Position numbers and translations under genes: made by a program
The notes under the pieces: model-generated
Told to the model about the DNA's origin: nothing
The model's database searches: none
What the model saw: the letters and a program-made list of their open reading frames with translations, nothing else
Shown: positions 28,064 through 35,747 of the stretch, piece by piece
How the letters are laid out: the number at the start of each line of letters is the position of its first letter
Numbering within the stretch: position 1 is the first letter of the stretch
Assembly: GCA_964512485.1 (NCBI GenBank)
Contig: CAZEHJ010000009.1
Location: forward strand, 5,094 to 69,093
From: CAZEHJ01 sp964512485
GTDB taxonomy: Bacteria > Bacteroidota > Rhodothermia > Rhodothermales > UBA10348
Length of the DNA stretch: 64,000 bases
Direction of reading: 5' to 3'

Positions 28064-28333
28064 CTATTTGATTTCGCCAAATCCGTCGGCGAATATCGCC
28101 TCCATAGCTGCCGCCGCTTCATTTTCGTCTGATCCTTCAAAAATCAGCAGCAAAGTTGCACCCTGCTCTGCAGCCAGCGTCATCACTCCAATGATGCTTT
28201 TGCCGTTGATTTCATAGCCATCTTTCTGAATAAAAAATTCAGCTTCAAACTTGGCAGCGGTTCTCACAATCATGGAGGCCGGCCGCGTGTGCAGGCCAGC
28301 CCGATTTGTCACCGTTACTTCTTTTTCAACCAT
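28064..28333 (-). CDS. ptsH: Phosphocarrier protein HPr
   Basis: HPr (89 residues) relays phosphate from enzyme I. The active-site histidine is H15 in NRAGLHTRPAS. The regulatory serine S46 is present in NGKSIIGVMTLAAEQG, the site that HPr kinase phosphorylates in organisms that have it. Length is normal. The gene lies 14 bases after the polyprenyl synthase stop on the same strand, giving the order polyprenyl synthase, ptsH, ptsI. The retained S46 suggests HPr-Ser-P regulation if an HprK is encoded elsewhere. Confidence 0.96.
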   Translation of the reverse strand: MVEKEVTVTNRAGLHTRPASMIVRTAAKFEAEFFIQKDGYEINGKSIIGVMTLAAEQGATLLLIFEGSDENEAAAAMEAIFADGFGEIK

Positions 28334-28347
28334 GTGCTGTGCTTAAT

Positions 28348-29337
28348 TCAGTGCAGGCGGCGCTGCATTTTGTCTGTCAGGCTGGCCAGTGCATCCCGAC
28401 CAATACCCGCAGGCAGTCGCGCGATGTTTTCCTGTGCTTTTGCAGAGTGCAATATAATGGTTGAACGGGCGGAGTCGGTAACTCCGAGCATTTCCATTTT
28501 TTGTCGGGCTGCTCCCAGGTCTTCTTGAACGACCCCACCCCTCTCAATAACGGATCGGAAATAGCCACTGGCCTGACCGCTTTCTTCTTCCAATGCTTTG
28601 AGCAGCATAAATGTCTTTTTCCCGGACAACAGGTCGCCGCCCACGGGCTTCCCCCACTTTTGCGAGTCAGCCACGACATCAAGAAGATCATCCTGGATCT
28701 GAAATGCCCGACCCAGATCATGCCCGATCTGGCCCAGAAGAGCGACGTCCATGTCTGTCGCGTTTCCCGTCATGGCTCCGAGTATCAGGGAGGTCTGCAA
28801 CAGTGCTGAAGTTTTTTGATCGATCATGAGGAGGTATTCCTCCAACGTGACATCATCCCGGGACTCGAAGTCCATATCTCTCACCTGCCCTTCGCAAAGG
28901 ATGCGCACTGTATTTGTGAAATGTGTCAGCGCCTCTCGGAGCCTTTCGTCCGGAAAGGCAAGCAATAATTCGCTGCTTCTACCCAAAAGGTAATCTCCTG
29001 CCAGAATGGCGGTTGGTTCATCCCACCTGACATGAATCGTATCGCGACCTCTTCGCATGGAGGCCTTATCCATGATGTCGTCGTGGACCAACGTGAAAAT
29101 GTGAAACACCTCCACAGCCACGGCGACCTTCAGCGCCAGATCTCGATTACCGCCAAACACGTTCGACGCCGCGAGTACCAGTTGAGGACGAAATCTTTTA
29201 CCCTTGCTATCGAGCACGTATCGTGCGGGGTCGTAAAGACTGCCGGGATCCGGATGGAGAATCACCTCAGAAAGCGAACGCTCTATATCAGTGAGATTAT
29301 CCTCAAAAAAAGAAGATATATGTGTCGTATCTGTCAA
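28348..29337 (-). CDS. Polyprenyl diphosphate synthase
   Basis: This trans-isoprenyl diphosphate synthase (329 residues) condenses isopentenyl diphosphate with allylic diphosphates. The first aspartate-rich motif is DDIMD in LVHDDIMDKASMRRG and the second is DDLLD in FQIQDDLLDVV. GKRFRPQLVLAAS and GDYLLGRSSELL are also present. Product chain length (geranylgeranyl or longer, for quinones) cannot be read by eye. I prefer the TTG at 29337, which lies just past the adk stop. An ATG at 29418 would overlap adk by 62 bases and add 27 residues without family resemblance. The true start is uncertain. Confidence 0.88.
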   Translation of the reverse strand: MTDTTHISSFFEDNLTDIERSLSEVILHPDPGSLYDPARYVLDSKGKRFRPQLVLAASNVFGGNRDLALKVAVAVEVFHIFTLVHDDIMDKASMRRGRDTIHVRWDEPTAILAGDYLLGRSSELLLAFPDERLREALTHFTNTVRILCEGQVRDMDFESRDDVTLEEYLLMIDQKTSALLQTSLILGAMTGNATDMDVALLGQIGHDLGRAFQIQDDLLDVVADSQKWGKPVGGDLLSGKKTFMLLKALEEESGQASGYFRSVIERGGVVQEDLGAARQKMEMLGVTDSARSTIILHSAKAQENIARLPAGIGRDALASLTDKMQRRLH

Positions 29338-29356
29338 ACAGGCTGATAAATGCGTC

Positions 29357-29989
29357 TTATTTCTGACTGATGGCTGCAAGAATACGCTGGTACACCTCTT
29401 CAAACTTACCACTTCCATCTACTTCGATCAGCATACCCCGGTCACGATAATACGCTTGAACCGGGTGTGTTTCTTCGTCATATATCTCGAGCCTGCGAAG
29501 AATTGCTTCCGGCATATCGTCTTTTCGCTGGATGATGACTGTGGGATCCACGTCCGCTGGAGGAGGTTTGAAATCCAGGTGATAGTTCTCGCCTGTCTTG
29601 CGATTGACTCGTCTCTTTGAAAGACGATCGATGATAAGCTCGCTGGACACGATGAGGCTCAGAATGGAATCAACCGGCGCGTTTTCATTTGCCAGAAACT
29701 CGTCCAACCACTCTGCTTGTTCGATTGTCCTCGGATAGCCATCCAGCACAAATCGCTTGAATCCACATTCCCGAATGGCGCCTTCAGCCAGACTTCGGAC
29801 CAGAACGCCCGGGACCAGCTTTCCGGATTCCACATAGCCACGAACCTGTCCACCCAGCTCTGACTCACTGCGAATCGCTTTTCTCAGCAATTCACCCGTG
29901 GAGATGTGCTTGACGTGTTCGCGCTCGGAGAGGAATCGCGCCTGCGATCCTTTTCCAACACCAGGTGGCCCAAATAAAACAACTCTCAT
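29357..29989 (-). CDS. adk: Adenylate kinase
   Basis: Adk (210 residues) interconverts ATP + AMP and 2 ADP. The P-loop is GPPGVGKGSQ (residues 7-16). AMP-binding elements include HISTGELLR and FVLDGYPRTIEQAE. The LID domain is the long form, with RRVNRKTGENYHLDFKPP, and lacks the four zinc cysteines. The C-terminal arginine segment is RKDDMPEAILRRLEIYDEET. It is followed by the polyprenyl synthase gene on the same strand. Confidence 0.97.
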   Translation of the reverse strand: MRVVLFGPPGVGKGSQARFLSEREHVKHISTGELLRKAIRSESELGGQVRGYVESGKLVPGVLVRSLAEGAIRECGFKRFVLDGYPRTIEQAEWLDEFLANENAPVDSILSLIVSSELIIDRLSKRRVNRKTGENYHLDFKPPPADVDPTVIIQRKDDMPEAILRRLEIYDEETHPVQAYYRDRGMLIEVDGSGKFEEVYQRILAAISQK

Positions 29990-30068
29990 GCCTTTCGACG
30001 ATTCTGCATGCTTTGATTTTCAGAAGGTGGCTTCCACCCAGAAATCAACAAATTGATTCCGCAACGTC

Positions 30069-30563
30069 TCACTTCTCAGAATTCGGATCCTTCTCTGACG
30101 CAAGACGCGATTTCAAATATTCGGATAGTTCGGCGGCAAGTATACTGGTTCCCGTTCTCGCAAGCTGCTTCAGGGCGCCTGTCAGTATTCCCTCATTTTC
30201 TTCCGAGAACGACATCACGGGCGGAACGTCACTGAGCGCCTTGCGGACCGCTTCCTCCGGTTCCTCTCCCCGATCTATCATGCGACGAATCTTCTGGGCA
30301 AGTTTGCCACTGAGGCGATCGAGTCCGTCTCCGTAGTCAAAATCGTCGCGGGGTGACCTGCCCCGAAACAGCATCATACCTACAAGAAGACCTGCACCCA
30401 CTGCCAGACCGATCTTGATTCCCTTTTTTTCGCGGACTGCTTTGACAATTGCATTCTTTCGACCGGGAATCTGGGACTCGATGGTTTCGAATCGCTCAGA
30501 GATATCCTCGCCTTTCTGCTGAAGTTTCTGTTCAACCTCGACACGTGACAGTTTCTGACTCAT
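30069..30563 (-). CDS. Single-helix membrane-associated protein (YtxH-like layout)
   Basis: The gene encodes 164 residues of unrecognised family. A charged, probably helical N-terminal region (VEVEQKLQQKGEDISERFET) precedes one transmembrane helix (IKIGLAVGAGLLVGMMLFRG, about 49-68). A soluble amphipathic C-terminal region follows. The layout resembles YtxH/DUF883-type stress proteins that pair with YqjE-like membrane proteins. Its ATG overlaps the stop of exactly such a YqjE/holin-X-like gene by 4 bases, supporting a functional pair. The role is unknown. Confidence 0.7.
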   Translation of the reverse strand: MSQKLSRVEVEQKLQQKGEDISERFETIESQIPGRKNAIVKAVREKKGIKIGLAVGAGLLVGMMLFRGRSPRDDFDYGDGLDRLSGKLAQKIRRMIDRGEEPEEAVRKALSDVPPVMSFSEENEGILTGALKQLARTGTSILAAELSEYLKSRLASEKDPNSEK

Positions 30564-31102
30564 TTTCCCGCCTCCTGTTCATGATCGGCATCCACTTCAG
30601 GCGCCGCTTCATCTGCGGTGGCATCTGCATTTATCTGACTTCCGCCGCCCGATTCAACCTTCTCGGACAATCGCGCAAGTTCTTGGGCTGCTGCTAGTTT
30701 ATCCTTTTTTGGAGACGTTTCACCTGAGGGTGAACGACGGATAAACCGGGGCTTGGCCAGGTGCAAAATTGTGGTTATCAGAGCGAGGAGTCCTCCTACT
30801 GCCAGATACCCCAGTGCTGGATTTCCAAGCCATTCAGCCGCGAGTAACGCGAGTGCGTGAAACAAGAAAAGCACGGTAAACAGAGCCAGAATCACCACAG
30901 CGATCACTGAAATCACCTGGTTTGCCGTTTTTTCAATCCGCTCTTCTATCTCAAGCTGGACGAGCTGAACCCTGAGATCAACCCACTCTTTTATGTCCTC
31001 AAAAAGGCCACGCGACTCGGAGGCTATCGTCTCCATTCGCCCTGGAGACTTGGTTTCCCCGGATGCCTCCTTGCTCTCGCTATTTTTAGTTCCTGTCTCC
31101 AC
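30560..31102 (-). CDS. YqjE / holin-X-like two-helix membrane protein
   Basis: The 180-residue protein has a cytoplasmic N-terminus with an amphipathic helix (GLFEDIKEWVDLRVQLVQLE). Two transmembrane helices follow (VISVIAVVILALFTVLFLFH and LGYLAVGGLLALITTILHLA). The long C-terminal tail is acidic and of low complexity (INADATADEAAPEVDADHEQ). This matches the YqjE/Actinobacterial holin-X type family, often annotated as phage holin although nothing phage-related surrounds it. It is translationally coupled to the next gene. Function is unknown. An envelope stress role is possible. Confidence 0.75.
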   Translation of the reverse strand: METGTKNSESKEASGETKSPGRMETIASESRGLFEDIKEWVDLRVQLVQLEIEERIEKTANQVISVIAVVILALFTVLFLFHALALLAAEWLGNPALGYLAVGGLLALITTILHLAKPRFIRRSPSGETSPKKDKLAAAQELARLSEKVESGGGSQINADATADEAAPEVDADHEQEAGK

Positions 31103-31154
31103 TATTGCGTCGCTTCCTTATTCCTGAAATGAATTCCCGGCATTTCACAGACCA

Positions 31155-32219
31155 TCATACGCCCTTTTTACGCGTTTGATGCTTAAAAAATGCGGTATGT
31201 GTCATTTGGTCCGGCGCCCATGTGAGAGTCGGACGCTGTGCTGAACCGATAATTTCGGCTCCAGCGATGATGTTCTGAAGTTTGCGTGACGTAAAAACAC
31301 ACTGAATCTCTGACGTGTGGTCATTTAGCCAGTCAGTAACCTCTTCCAGGTTCTCGTAGGGTACCCAGCGCAGGTGTCCAGGTTGTTGGGGCTCCGCTTC
31401 ACCTCTGGAAATGAGAAATTGAAGATCATCTGCGAACGCGTGAGGCGTCGAGACCGCTTTCAGAAATGCCTGCTGCATCTTGAGTGAACCGGTAGTCGCA
31501 GGATGCGCCGCAAACGTACCTCTAAAGGTCGCAAAACAGTCCAGAACCGGGTCGATTTCCATCGCAGCCGGCGCAAATATCAGAGCTGTGTTTCTGCAAC
31601 CAAGTCCTTCGTGCAAGAGAGCATCTTCGGCCAGAGATACAAGATCATCTTTGGATTCCCTTCCACCGAGGACTGAGACCGAAAAACGGTGTCCCCGAAT
31701 CCATCTCGCTTCAGAAACAATGGAGGCTTCGTCCGCCATTTCGGATACCTTCAACATCGTGTCATCAGAGCCGGACGCAATGAGAATATCGCAGGATTCA
31801 ACGACGTCCTCCCAATCGCTGATGTCGGCGCGAAGGTCCGGATAGATTTCGATGACGTCCGAGAGAAATGCTGGAAACAGAGCTGGCGACTTCGAGGAAA
31901 CGCTGCCGATGTAGCTTGCCCCACTGAGGACCACTCCCACGAAATCCTGCAATTCCACGAATGGAATATTACCCGGGTTGAGTACGCCGACTGTTCGTTT
32001 CTCATCCCAACCGAGTTGTTCCTGCCAGGACCGCAACGCTTCTTCGGTCAGAAGTGCCATTTGCTGATTGACGGCAAATGTAACGGCAGCTTCCGTGAAA
32101 CGATTGTCTGCTTCGAGCGAGCGATTCACAGCGTCTTGCCGGACGGGATAGTCATAATCTGACCAACGCTGCGCGGCTTTGGCCAGTGCCGTTATAATGA
32201 TATTCGCTTTTGCTACCAC
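31155..32219 (-). CDS. LuxC-like acyl-CoA reductase
   Basis: This 354-residue protein resembles the acyl-CoA reductase (LuxC) family, NADPH-dependent enzymes that reduce acyl thioesters to aldehydes. Recognisable parts are VGVLNPGNIPFVELQDF, the nucleotide-site-like ILIASGSDDTMLKV, and the catalytic-cysteine motif GLGCRNTALIF. No luciferase or other lux gene is nearby. I place the start at GTG 32219, 7 bases after the crcB stop. An ATG at 32297 would overlap crcB by 71 bases. The order thiolase, crcB, reductase on one strand suggests acyl-CoA metabolism, but the substrate is unknown. Confidence 0.8.
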   Translation of the reverse strand: MVAKANIIITALAKAAQRWSDYDYPVRQDAVNRSLEADNRFTEAAVTFAVNQQMALLTEEALRSWQEQLGWDEKRTVGVLNPGNIPFVELQDFVGVVLSGASYIGSVSSKSPALFPAFLSDVIEIYPDLRADISDWEDVVESCDILIASGSDDTMLKVSEMADEASIVSEARWIRGHRFSVSVLGGRESKDDLVSLAEDALLHEGLGCRNTALIFAPAAMEIDPVLDCFATFRGTFAAHPATTGSLKMQQAFLKAVSTPHAFADDLQFLISRGEAEPQQPGHLRWVPYENLEEVTDWLNDHTSEIQCVFTSRKLQNIIAGAEIIGSAQRPTLTWAPDQMTHTAFFKHQTRKKGV

Positions 32220-32226
32220 GAATGTC

Positions 32227-32613
32227 TCACTTTCCGATGCCCAGCACGACGCGGGCCATGGCGAATCCAGCGACCACAGCGAGGAGCGCTCCGACATTGT
32301 TGGCCAGCACGTTCATCAAGGCGAGGGAAGTTTTGCCGTCCACATACAACCTGTAGCTTTCGAGCGAATAGGCAGAAAACGTGGTGAATGCACCCAATAA
32401 TCCTATAAAAAACAGAGCGTTAATGCGCTGCTGTCCCGAAGTCTCGCCCAAAATCGCCCATGCGAAGCCAGCCAACAGCGATCCGAGAATATTCACGACC
32501 AGCGTTCCCCAGGGAAACCCGCTCCCGGCCAGGCGAAATGCTGCGACCGAAACTGCATAACGCATCGACGCACCCATTGCGCCTCCGACAGCGATGTAGA
32601 GAAATTTGATCAA
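32227..32613 (-). CDS. crcB: CrcB/Fluc fluoride channel
   Basis: The 128-residue protein has four transmembrane helices and the Fluc signatures GGAMGASMRYAVS, PWGTLVVNILGSLLAGF (with the conserved Asn) and GLLGAFTTFSAYSLE (with the phenylalanine pair that lines the fluoride path). Fluc proteins form dual-topology dimers that expel fluoride. It starts 2 bases after the thiolase stop and ends 7 bases before the reductase start, so it is embedded in a metabolic operon. No fluoride riboswitch is visible. Confidence 0.94.
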   Translation of the reverse strand: MIKFLYIAVGGAMGASMRYAVSVAAFRLAGSGFPWGTLVVNILGSLLAGFAWAILGETSGQQRINALFFIGLLGAFTTFSAYSLESYRLYVDGKTSLALMNVLANNVGALLAVVAGFAMARVVLGIGK

Positions 32614-32615
32614 CG

Positions 32616-33806
32616 TCAGACCCGCTCCAGAGCCAGGGCAGTTCCCCCACCTGTCCCGTGACAGATGGCCGCCATTCCACGCTCTTTATCGTGGCGTTGA
32701 AGCGCGTGGACGAGTGTCGTGATTATCCGGGCTCCCGAACAACCGATCGGATGACCGAGAGCGATCGCGCCGCCGTGGACATTGAGCTGATCATAGGATA
32801 CGCCCAGCATATCTCTGAACAGAACGGAGTTGATGGAAAAGGCCTCGTTGTTTTCGAACAAGTCGAAGTCAGAGATTGACAACGAAAGTTTGTCCAGAAC
32901 CGACTTCACCGCAGGAACGGGAGCTTCGGGGAATCGCCACGGCGCTCCCGCTGCCCATGAACTGGCCAAAATGCGGGCGATTGGCTTCAAGCCATATTTT
33001 TCGACAGCTGCGGCGCTGGCTACCAGGACGGAGGATGCCCCATCGCTGATCTGGCTGCTGTTGCCTGCAGTCAATACTCCCTCTTTGTCGAACGCAGGCC
33101 GAAGCTTGCCCAGCGATTCCAGGGTCGTTTCAGCCCGGATGCCTTCGTCCCGATTCAGCTCGACCATGTTTCGTTTGACGCGATATTCTATCGGTGCTAC
33201 TTCGTTTGCGAACGCACCCTGTTCCCAGGCGTCGTTGGCGCGTTGGTGTGACGCTTCTGCCACTTCGTCCAGCTGGTCCCTTGAAATTCCTTTTTCTGCT
33301 GCGAGTCTTTCGGTTTGCGATCCCATCGCCTCCCCGCTCATTGGATCTGTCAGTCCGTCGTGCAGGAGCAGATCTGTCACTCCTTCGGGATTTCCCATCA
33401 GGAATTTGTATCCCCATCTTGCCCGGTGAGACAGGTAAAAGCCCGTACCGGACATGGACTCGGTTCCTCCTGCCAGCATCAGATCTGCCTCGCCGGCTCC
33501 AATCATTGTGGCTGCCTGCATGACGCTCATCATGCCGGAGGAGCATACCATGTCTATCGCAAATCCGTCCACCGTTTCTGGAATTCCTGCTTTCAGCGCT
33601 GCCTGGCGGGGAATAAGCTGGCCTTGTCCGGCCCTCAGAATATTGCCGAACACGTACAGATCAAGGGCATCGCCCGACACACCGGTCCGCTCGAGGGTGG
33701 CTTGCATGACATGTGCCGCCAGATCTACGGCGGAGTGGTCCTTTAGAGATCCGCCGAAGCGGCCAATAGGAGTCCGAACTGCATCTACGATGAATGCTTC
33801 GCGCAT
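32616..33806 (-). CDS. Acetyl-CoA acetyltransferase (thiolase)
   Basis: This thiolase (396 residues) condenses or cleaves acyl-CoA units. The acyl-accepting cysteine is C88 in DMVCSSGMMSV. The catalytic histidine is in GGAIALGHPIGCSGARI. The second cysteine is in AICHGTGGGTALAL. The C-terminal motif reads CHGTGGG rather than the usual C-x-G-G-G-G, a small deviation. It could work in beta-oxidation or in acetoacetyl-CoA synthesis; the sequence alone does not decide. It is first in an operon with crcB and the LuxC-like reductase, which suggests 3-ketoacyl or short acyl-CoA intermediates. Confidence 0.93.
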   Translation of the reverse strand: MREAFIVDAVRTPIGRFGGSLKDHSAVDLAAHVMQATLERTGVSGDALDLYVFGNILRAGQGQLIPRQAALKAGIPETVDGFAIDMVCSSGMMSVMQAATMIGAGEADLMLAGGTESMSGTGFYLSHRARWGYKFLMGNPEGVTDLLLHDGLTDPMSGEAMGSQTERLAAEKGISRDQLDEVAEASHQRANDAWEQGAFANEVAPIEYRVKRNMVELNRDEGIRAETTLESLGKLRPAFDKEGVLTAGNSSQISDGASSVLVASAAAVEKYGLKPIARILASSWAAGAPWRFPEAPVPAVKSVLDKLSLSISDFDLFENNEAFSINSVLFRDMLGVSYDQLNVHGGAIALGHPIGCSGARIITTLVHALQRHDKERGMAAICHGTGGGTALALERV

Positions 33807-33932
33807 GGAAATAAGCTGGGGTTACCTGCAATGATTCTTGAGCGCAGGTGTACCCGTCAAAAGGCGTCGTGTTCACCTTTGACAGCAGCTGGGAATGCAT
33901 TTCACCTGAAATGCGAAAGAATGCCAAATACT

Positions 33933-34205
33933 CTAGCTGAGCCAGTTGGCGAGAGAGAGATCGTCGCGCGTATGGAACGCAAAATGGCCAATGAGAAGTC
34001 CGCGAACGAGTATACCGGCTTCTTTGCCGTTTACGTCAAAGGTCTCGTCTTTGCACTGAATCTTGTACTCGTCGCCATCCTGCTGAACGTCAGAAATCAG
34101 CTTGAAGTCACGACAGAGATCGAATAATTCGTCCAGGGTTGGACGTACGTAATAGACCTCTTTCGGGGGATGTAGAGGTTTTACATTTCCAGGGGAAGAA
34201 ATCAT
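33933..34205 (-). CDS. Small hypothetical protein
   Basis: A 90-residue frame of unknown family. The peptide (RPTLDELFDLCRDFKLISD and YKIQCKDETFDVNGKEAG) looks like a compact soluble alpha/beta protein with balanced composition. I prefer it to an overlapping plus-strand frame. There is no signal peptide, membrane helix or clear ribosome-binding site. It lies between the bacilliredoxin and thiolase genes on the same strand, with spacers of about 120 bases either side. Confidence 0.5.
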   Translation of the reverse strand: MISSPGNVKPLHPPKEVYYVRPTLDELFDLCRDFKLISDVQQDGDEYKIQCKDETFDVNGKEAGILVRGLLIGHFAFHTRDDLSLANWLS

Positions 34206-34324
34206 TGCCGCATGGTTGGATAGTTACTGTACCCACACGGTATCGTCAAATCGGCAGTAAAATTAAGCCAAGAGCTAATATTTAAATCCTGTTGTCGCTC
34301 CTGCTTTTTCCGACCGAAAAAGTA

Positions 34325-34855
34325 TTACAGAATCGAACGGAACGTTGAAGGCAGGTCTTCATGCTGCGAAGAAACAGACTCACTCTCGGATGGAGCCTCA
34401 CCGTTGCCTTCAGAATTGTCCACTTCTTCCGTATTTCCACAATACTTGGAAAAGGCTCCCACTAGATCTGTGGCGATAGCCGAAGCCGATCTACCCTGGA
34501 TGTGGCGTCTTTCTAGGACAAAAACCGGATCGTTATTCTTGAACAGAGCGATGAACGGCGATGACGGCGGAATACCCATCAGATACTCACGAGCTCTCGA
34601 AGTCGCATCCAGGTCCTGACCTGCGAACACGGTCGTGAACATGTCAGGCAAATCATTCGCCTGAAGCGACATTCTGACCGCCGGACGAGCGTTTCCTGCC
34701 GCACAGCCGCAGACAGAGTTTACCACGAGAAGCATAGATTTGTCTTTCGCTGCCCCAAATGCGTTATCGACTTCTTCTGCAGTTCGTAGTTCGTTTACGC
34801 CGACGGCGACGAGTTCTGCCCTCATAGGCTGTACAAGTGGCTCTGGGTAAGGCAT
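34325..34855 (-). CDS. Bacilliredoxin (BrxA/BrxB, YphP/YqiW family)
   Basis: The 176-residue protein belongs to the bacilliredoxin family of thioredoxin-fold disulfide enzymes that remove bacillithiol from proteins. The active site is C49-G50-C51 in VVNSVCGCAAGNARPAV. PYPEPLVQPMR at the start and YLMGIPPSSPFIALF later are also typical. The C-terminal tail (about 35 residues, rich in Glu and Ser) is longer than in Bacillus homologues. AAGGAG 8 bases upstream fixes the start at 34855. Presence of the family suggests bacillithiol as a thiol cofactor, but no biosynthesis gene is in the window. Confidence 0.92.
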   Translation of the reverse strand: MPYPEPLVQPMRAELVAVGVNELRTAEEVDNAFGAAKDKSMLLVVNSVCGCAAGNARPAVRMSLQANDLPDMFTTVFAGQDLDATSRAREYLMGIPPSSPFIALFKNNDPVFVLERRHIQGRSASAIATDLVGAFSKYCGNTEEVDNSEGNGEAPSESESVSSQHEDLPSTFRSIL

Positions 34856-34863
34856 GGATGATG

Positions 34864-34869
34864 CTCCTT
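34864..34869 (-). promoter_or_regulatory. Strong ribosome-binding site of the bacilliredoxin gene
   Basis: AAGGAG on the minus strand, 8 bases before ATG 34855. It is one of the few canonical Shine-Dalgarno sequences in the window and rules out the upstream ATG at 34900. Confidence 0.75.
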
Positions 34870-35097
34870 TCAACTCTTGTGAATCGTTAGAGACAATCAC
34901 GAGATAAATCCCGGGAGTCTCGATAATCCAGGAAATCCTGAATGTTGGCGGTTCGAACCCAACGCTGGCCTCTTTGATCCGGATACACGGCCTTCCGAAT
35001 TGGGAATTTGTGTTAACTCAATCATGCAACCGGCCCAATTGCGAAGCCGTAACGTGACAATCCGGGGGGTGTGGATCAAATACGAGCAAATCTGAGT

Positions 35098-35119
35098 AAA
35101 ACGAGCTCAAAACGAGTTG
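35098..35119 (+). repeat. 11-base tandem repeat in greA leader
   Basis: Two copies, AAAACGAGCTC and AAAACGAGTTG, identical in the first eight bases. They lie 20 bases before the leader hairpin. They might be a regulator-binding site or part of a promoter; the sequence does not say which. Confidence 0.4.
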
Positions 35120-35139
35120 AATACTCTTGAGGAGTGCTC

Positions 35140-35170
35140 GCTGCTGCCTGATGGGCAGTGGCGTTTTTTT
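35140..35170 (+). terminator. Terminator-like hairpin in the greA 5' leader
   Basis: GCTGCTGCC (35140-35148) pairs with GGCAGTGGC (35154-35162), nine pairs including two G-U wobbles, with a 5-base loop. It is followed by G and seven Ts. It points towards greA, yet no plus-strand gene precedes it. It lies 76 bases before the greA ATG, so it could attenuate greA or end a short leader RNA. Confidence 0.55.
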
Positions 35171-35246
35171 ATACAGAGCTGCTATTTAATAGAAAGCCAT
35201 CACGCTTAACCGAGTAGAGACCACCTACAAGTGGTATTTTTGAGCC

Positions 35247-35729
35247 ATGAGTGACCAGAAACCAACATATCTGACAGAAGAAGGCCTTCAGAACCTGAAG
35301 GATGAACTTCATTTTCTGCGTACAAAAGAACGTGCGAGAGTAGCACAGAACATTGCGGATGCGCGTGCCCAGGGTGATCTTTCGGAAAATGCCGAATACG
35401 ACGCCGCAAAAGATGAGCAGGGCCTCCTGGAAGCCAAAATTGCCAAGATGGCAAATACTGTTTCCTATGCACGCATCCTGGACGAGAGTCAGATTGATTC
35501 GTCGAAAGCGTACATCCTCTCGACGGTGAAGGTGAAGAACACCAAGAATGGGATGGAGCAAGTTTACACACTCGTGAGCGCACAGGAGGCGGATTTCGCC
35601 ACTGGAAAAATCTCGGTGAAGAGTCCTATTGGAGAAGGTCTTCTTGGCAAAGAGGTCGGCGATGAGGTGAACATTGAAGTCCCAGCCGGAAAAGTGACGC
35701 TCCAGATTATGGAAATCAGCCGAGGTTGA
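35247..35729 (+). CDS. greA: Transcription elongation factor GreA
   Basis: GreA (160 residues) enters the RNA polymerase secondary channel and stimulates cleavage of backtracked transcripts. The N-terminal coiled coil carries LTEEGLQNLKDELHFL and the tip acidic residues in DARAQGDLSENAEYDAAKD. The C-terminal FKBP-like domain includes ISVKSPIGEGLLGKEVGD. Length and motifs are complete. A terminator-like hairpin lies in its leader, and threonine aldolase follows after 18 bases on the same strand. Confidence 0.96.
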   Translation: MSDQKPTYLTEEGLQNLKDELHFLRTKERARVAQNIADARAQGDLSENAEYDAAKDEQGLLEAKIAKMANTVSYARILDESQIDSSKAYILSTVKVKNTKNGMEQVYTLVSAQEADFATGKISVKSPIGEGLLGKEVGDEVNIEVPAGKVTLQIMEISRG

Positions 35730-35747
35730 AACTACCTCAAATCCCAC

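Larger units (their letters stand above)
34870..35246. promoter_or_regulatory. Divergent intergenic region between bacilliredoxin and greA
   Basis: About 390 bases separate the two divergent genes, so both promoters must lie here. I see no confident sigma-factor box. Visible structure includes a tandem 11-base repeat AAAACGAGCTC/AAAACGAGTTG at 35098-35119, with a further ACGAG at 35082. A terminator-like hairpin at 35140-35170 lies in the greA leader. Short frames here show no protein-like composition. Confidence 0.5.

Noticed and set aside
30560..31102. Phage holin suggesting a prophage
   Set aside because: The YqjE/holin-X-like fold is common in non-phage chromosomes. No lysin, capsid, integrase or repressor is nearby.
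31155..32219. Bioluminescence operon because of the LuxC-like gene
   Set aside because: No luciferase subunit, LuxD or LuxE-like gene is present. This family occurs broadly in non-luminous bacteria.
33831..34127. A 98-codon plus-strand frame with one hydrophobic segment
   Set aside because: It overlaps the minus-strand hypothetical gene, whose peptide looks more like a folded protein. The plus frame has no ribosome-binding site and crosses an intergenic region.
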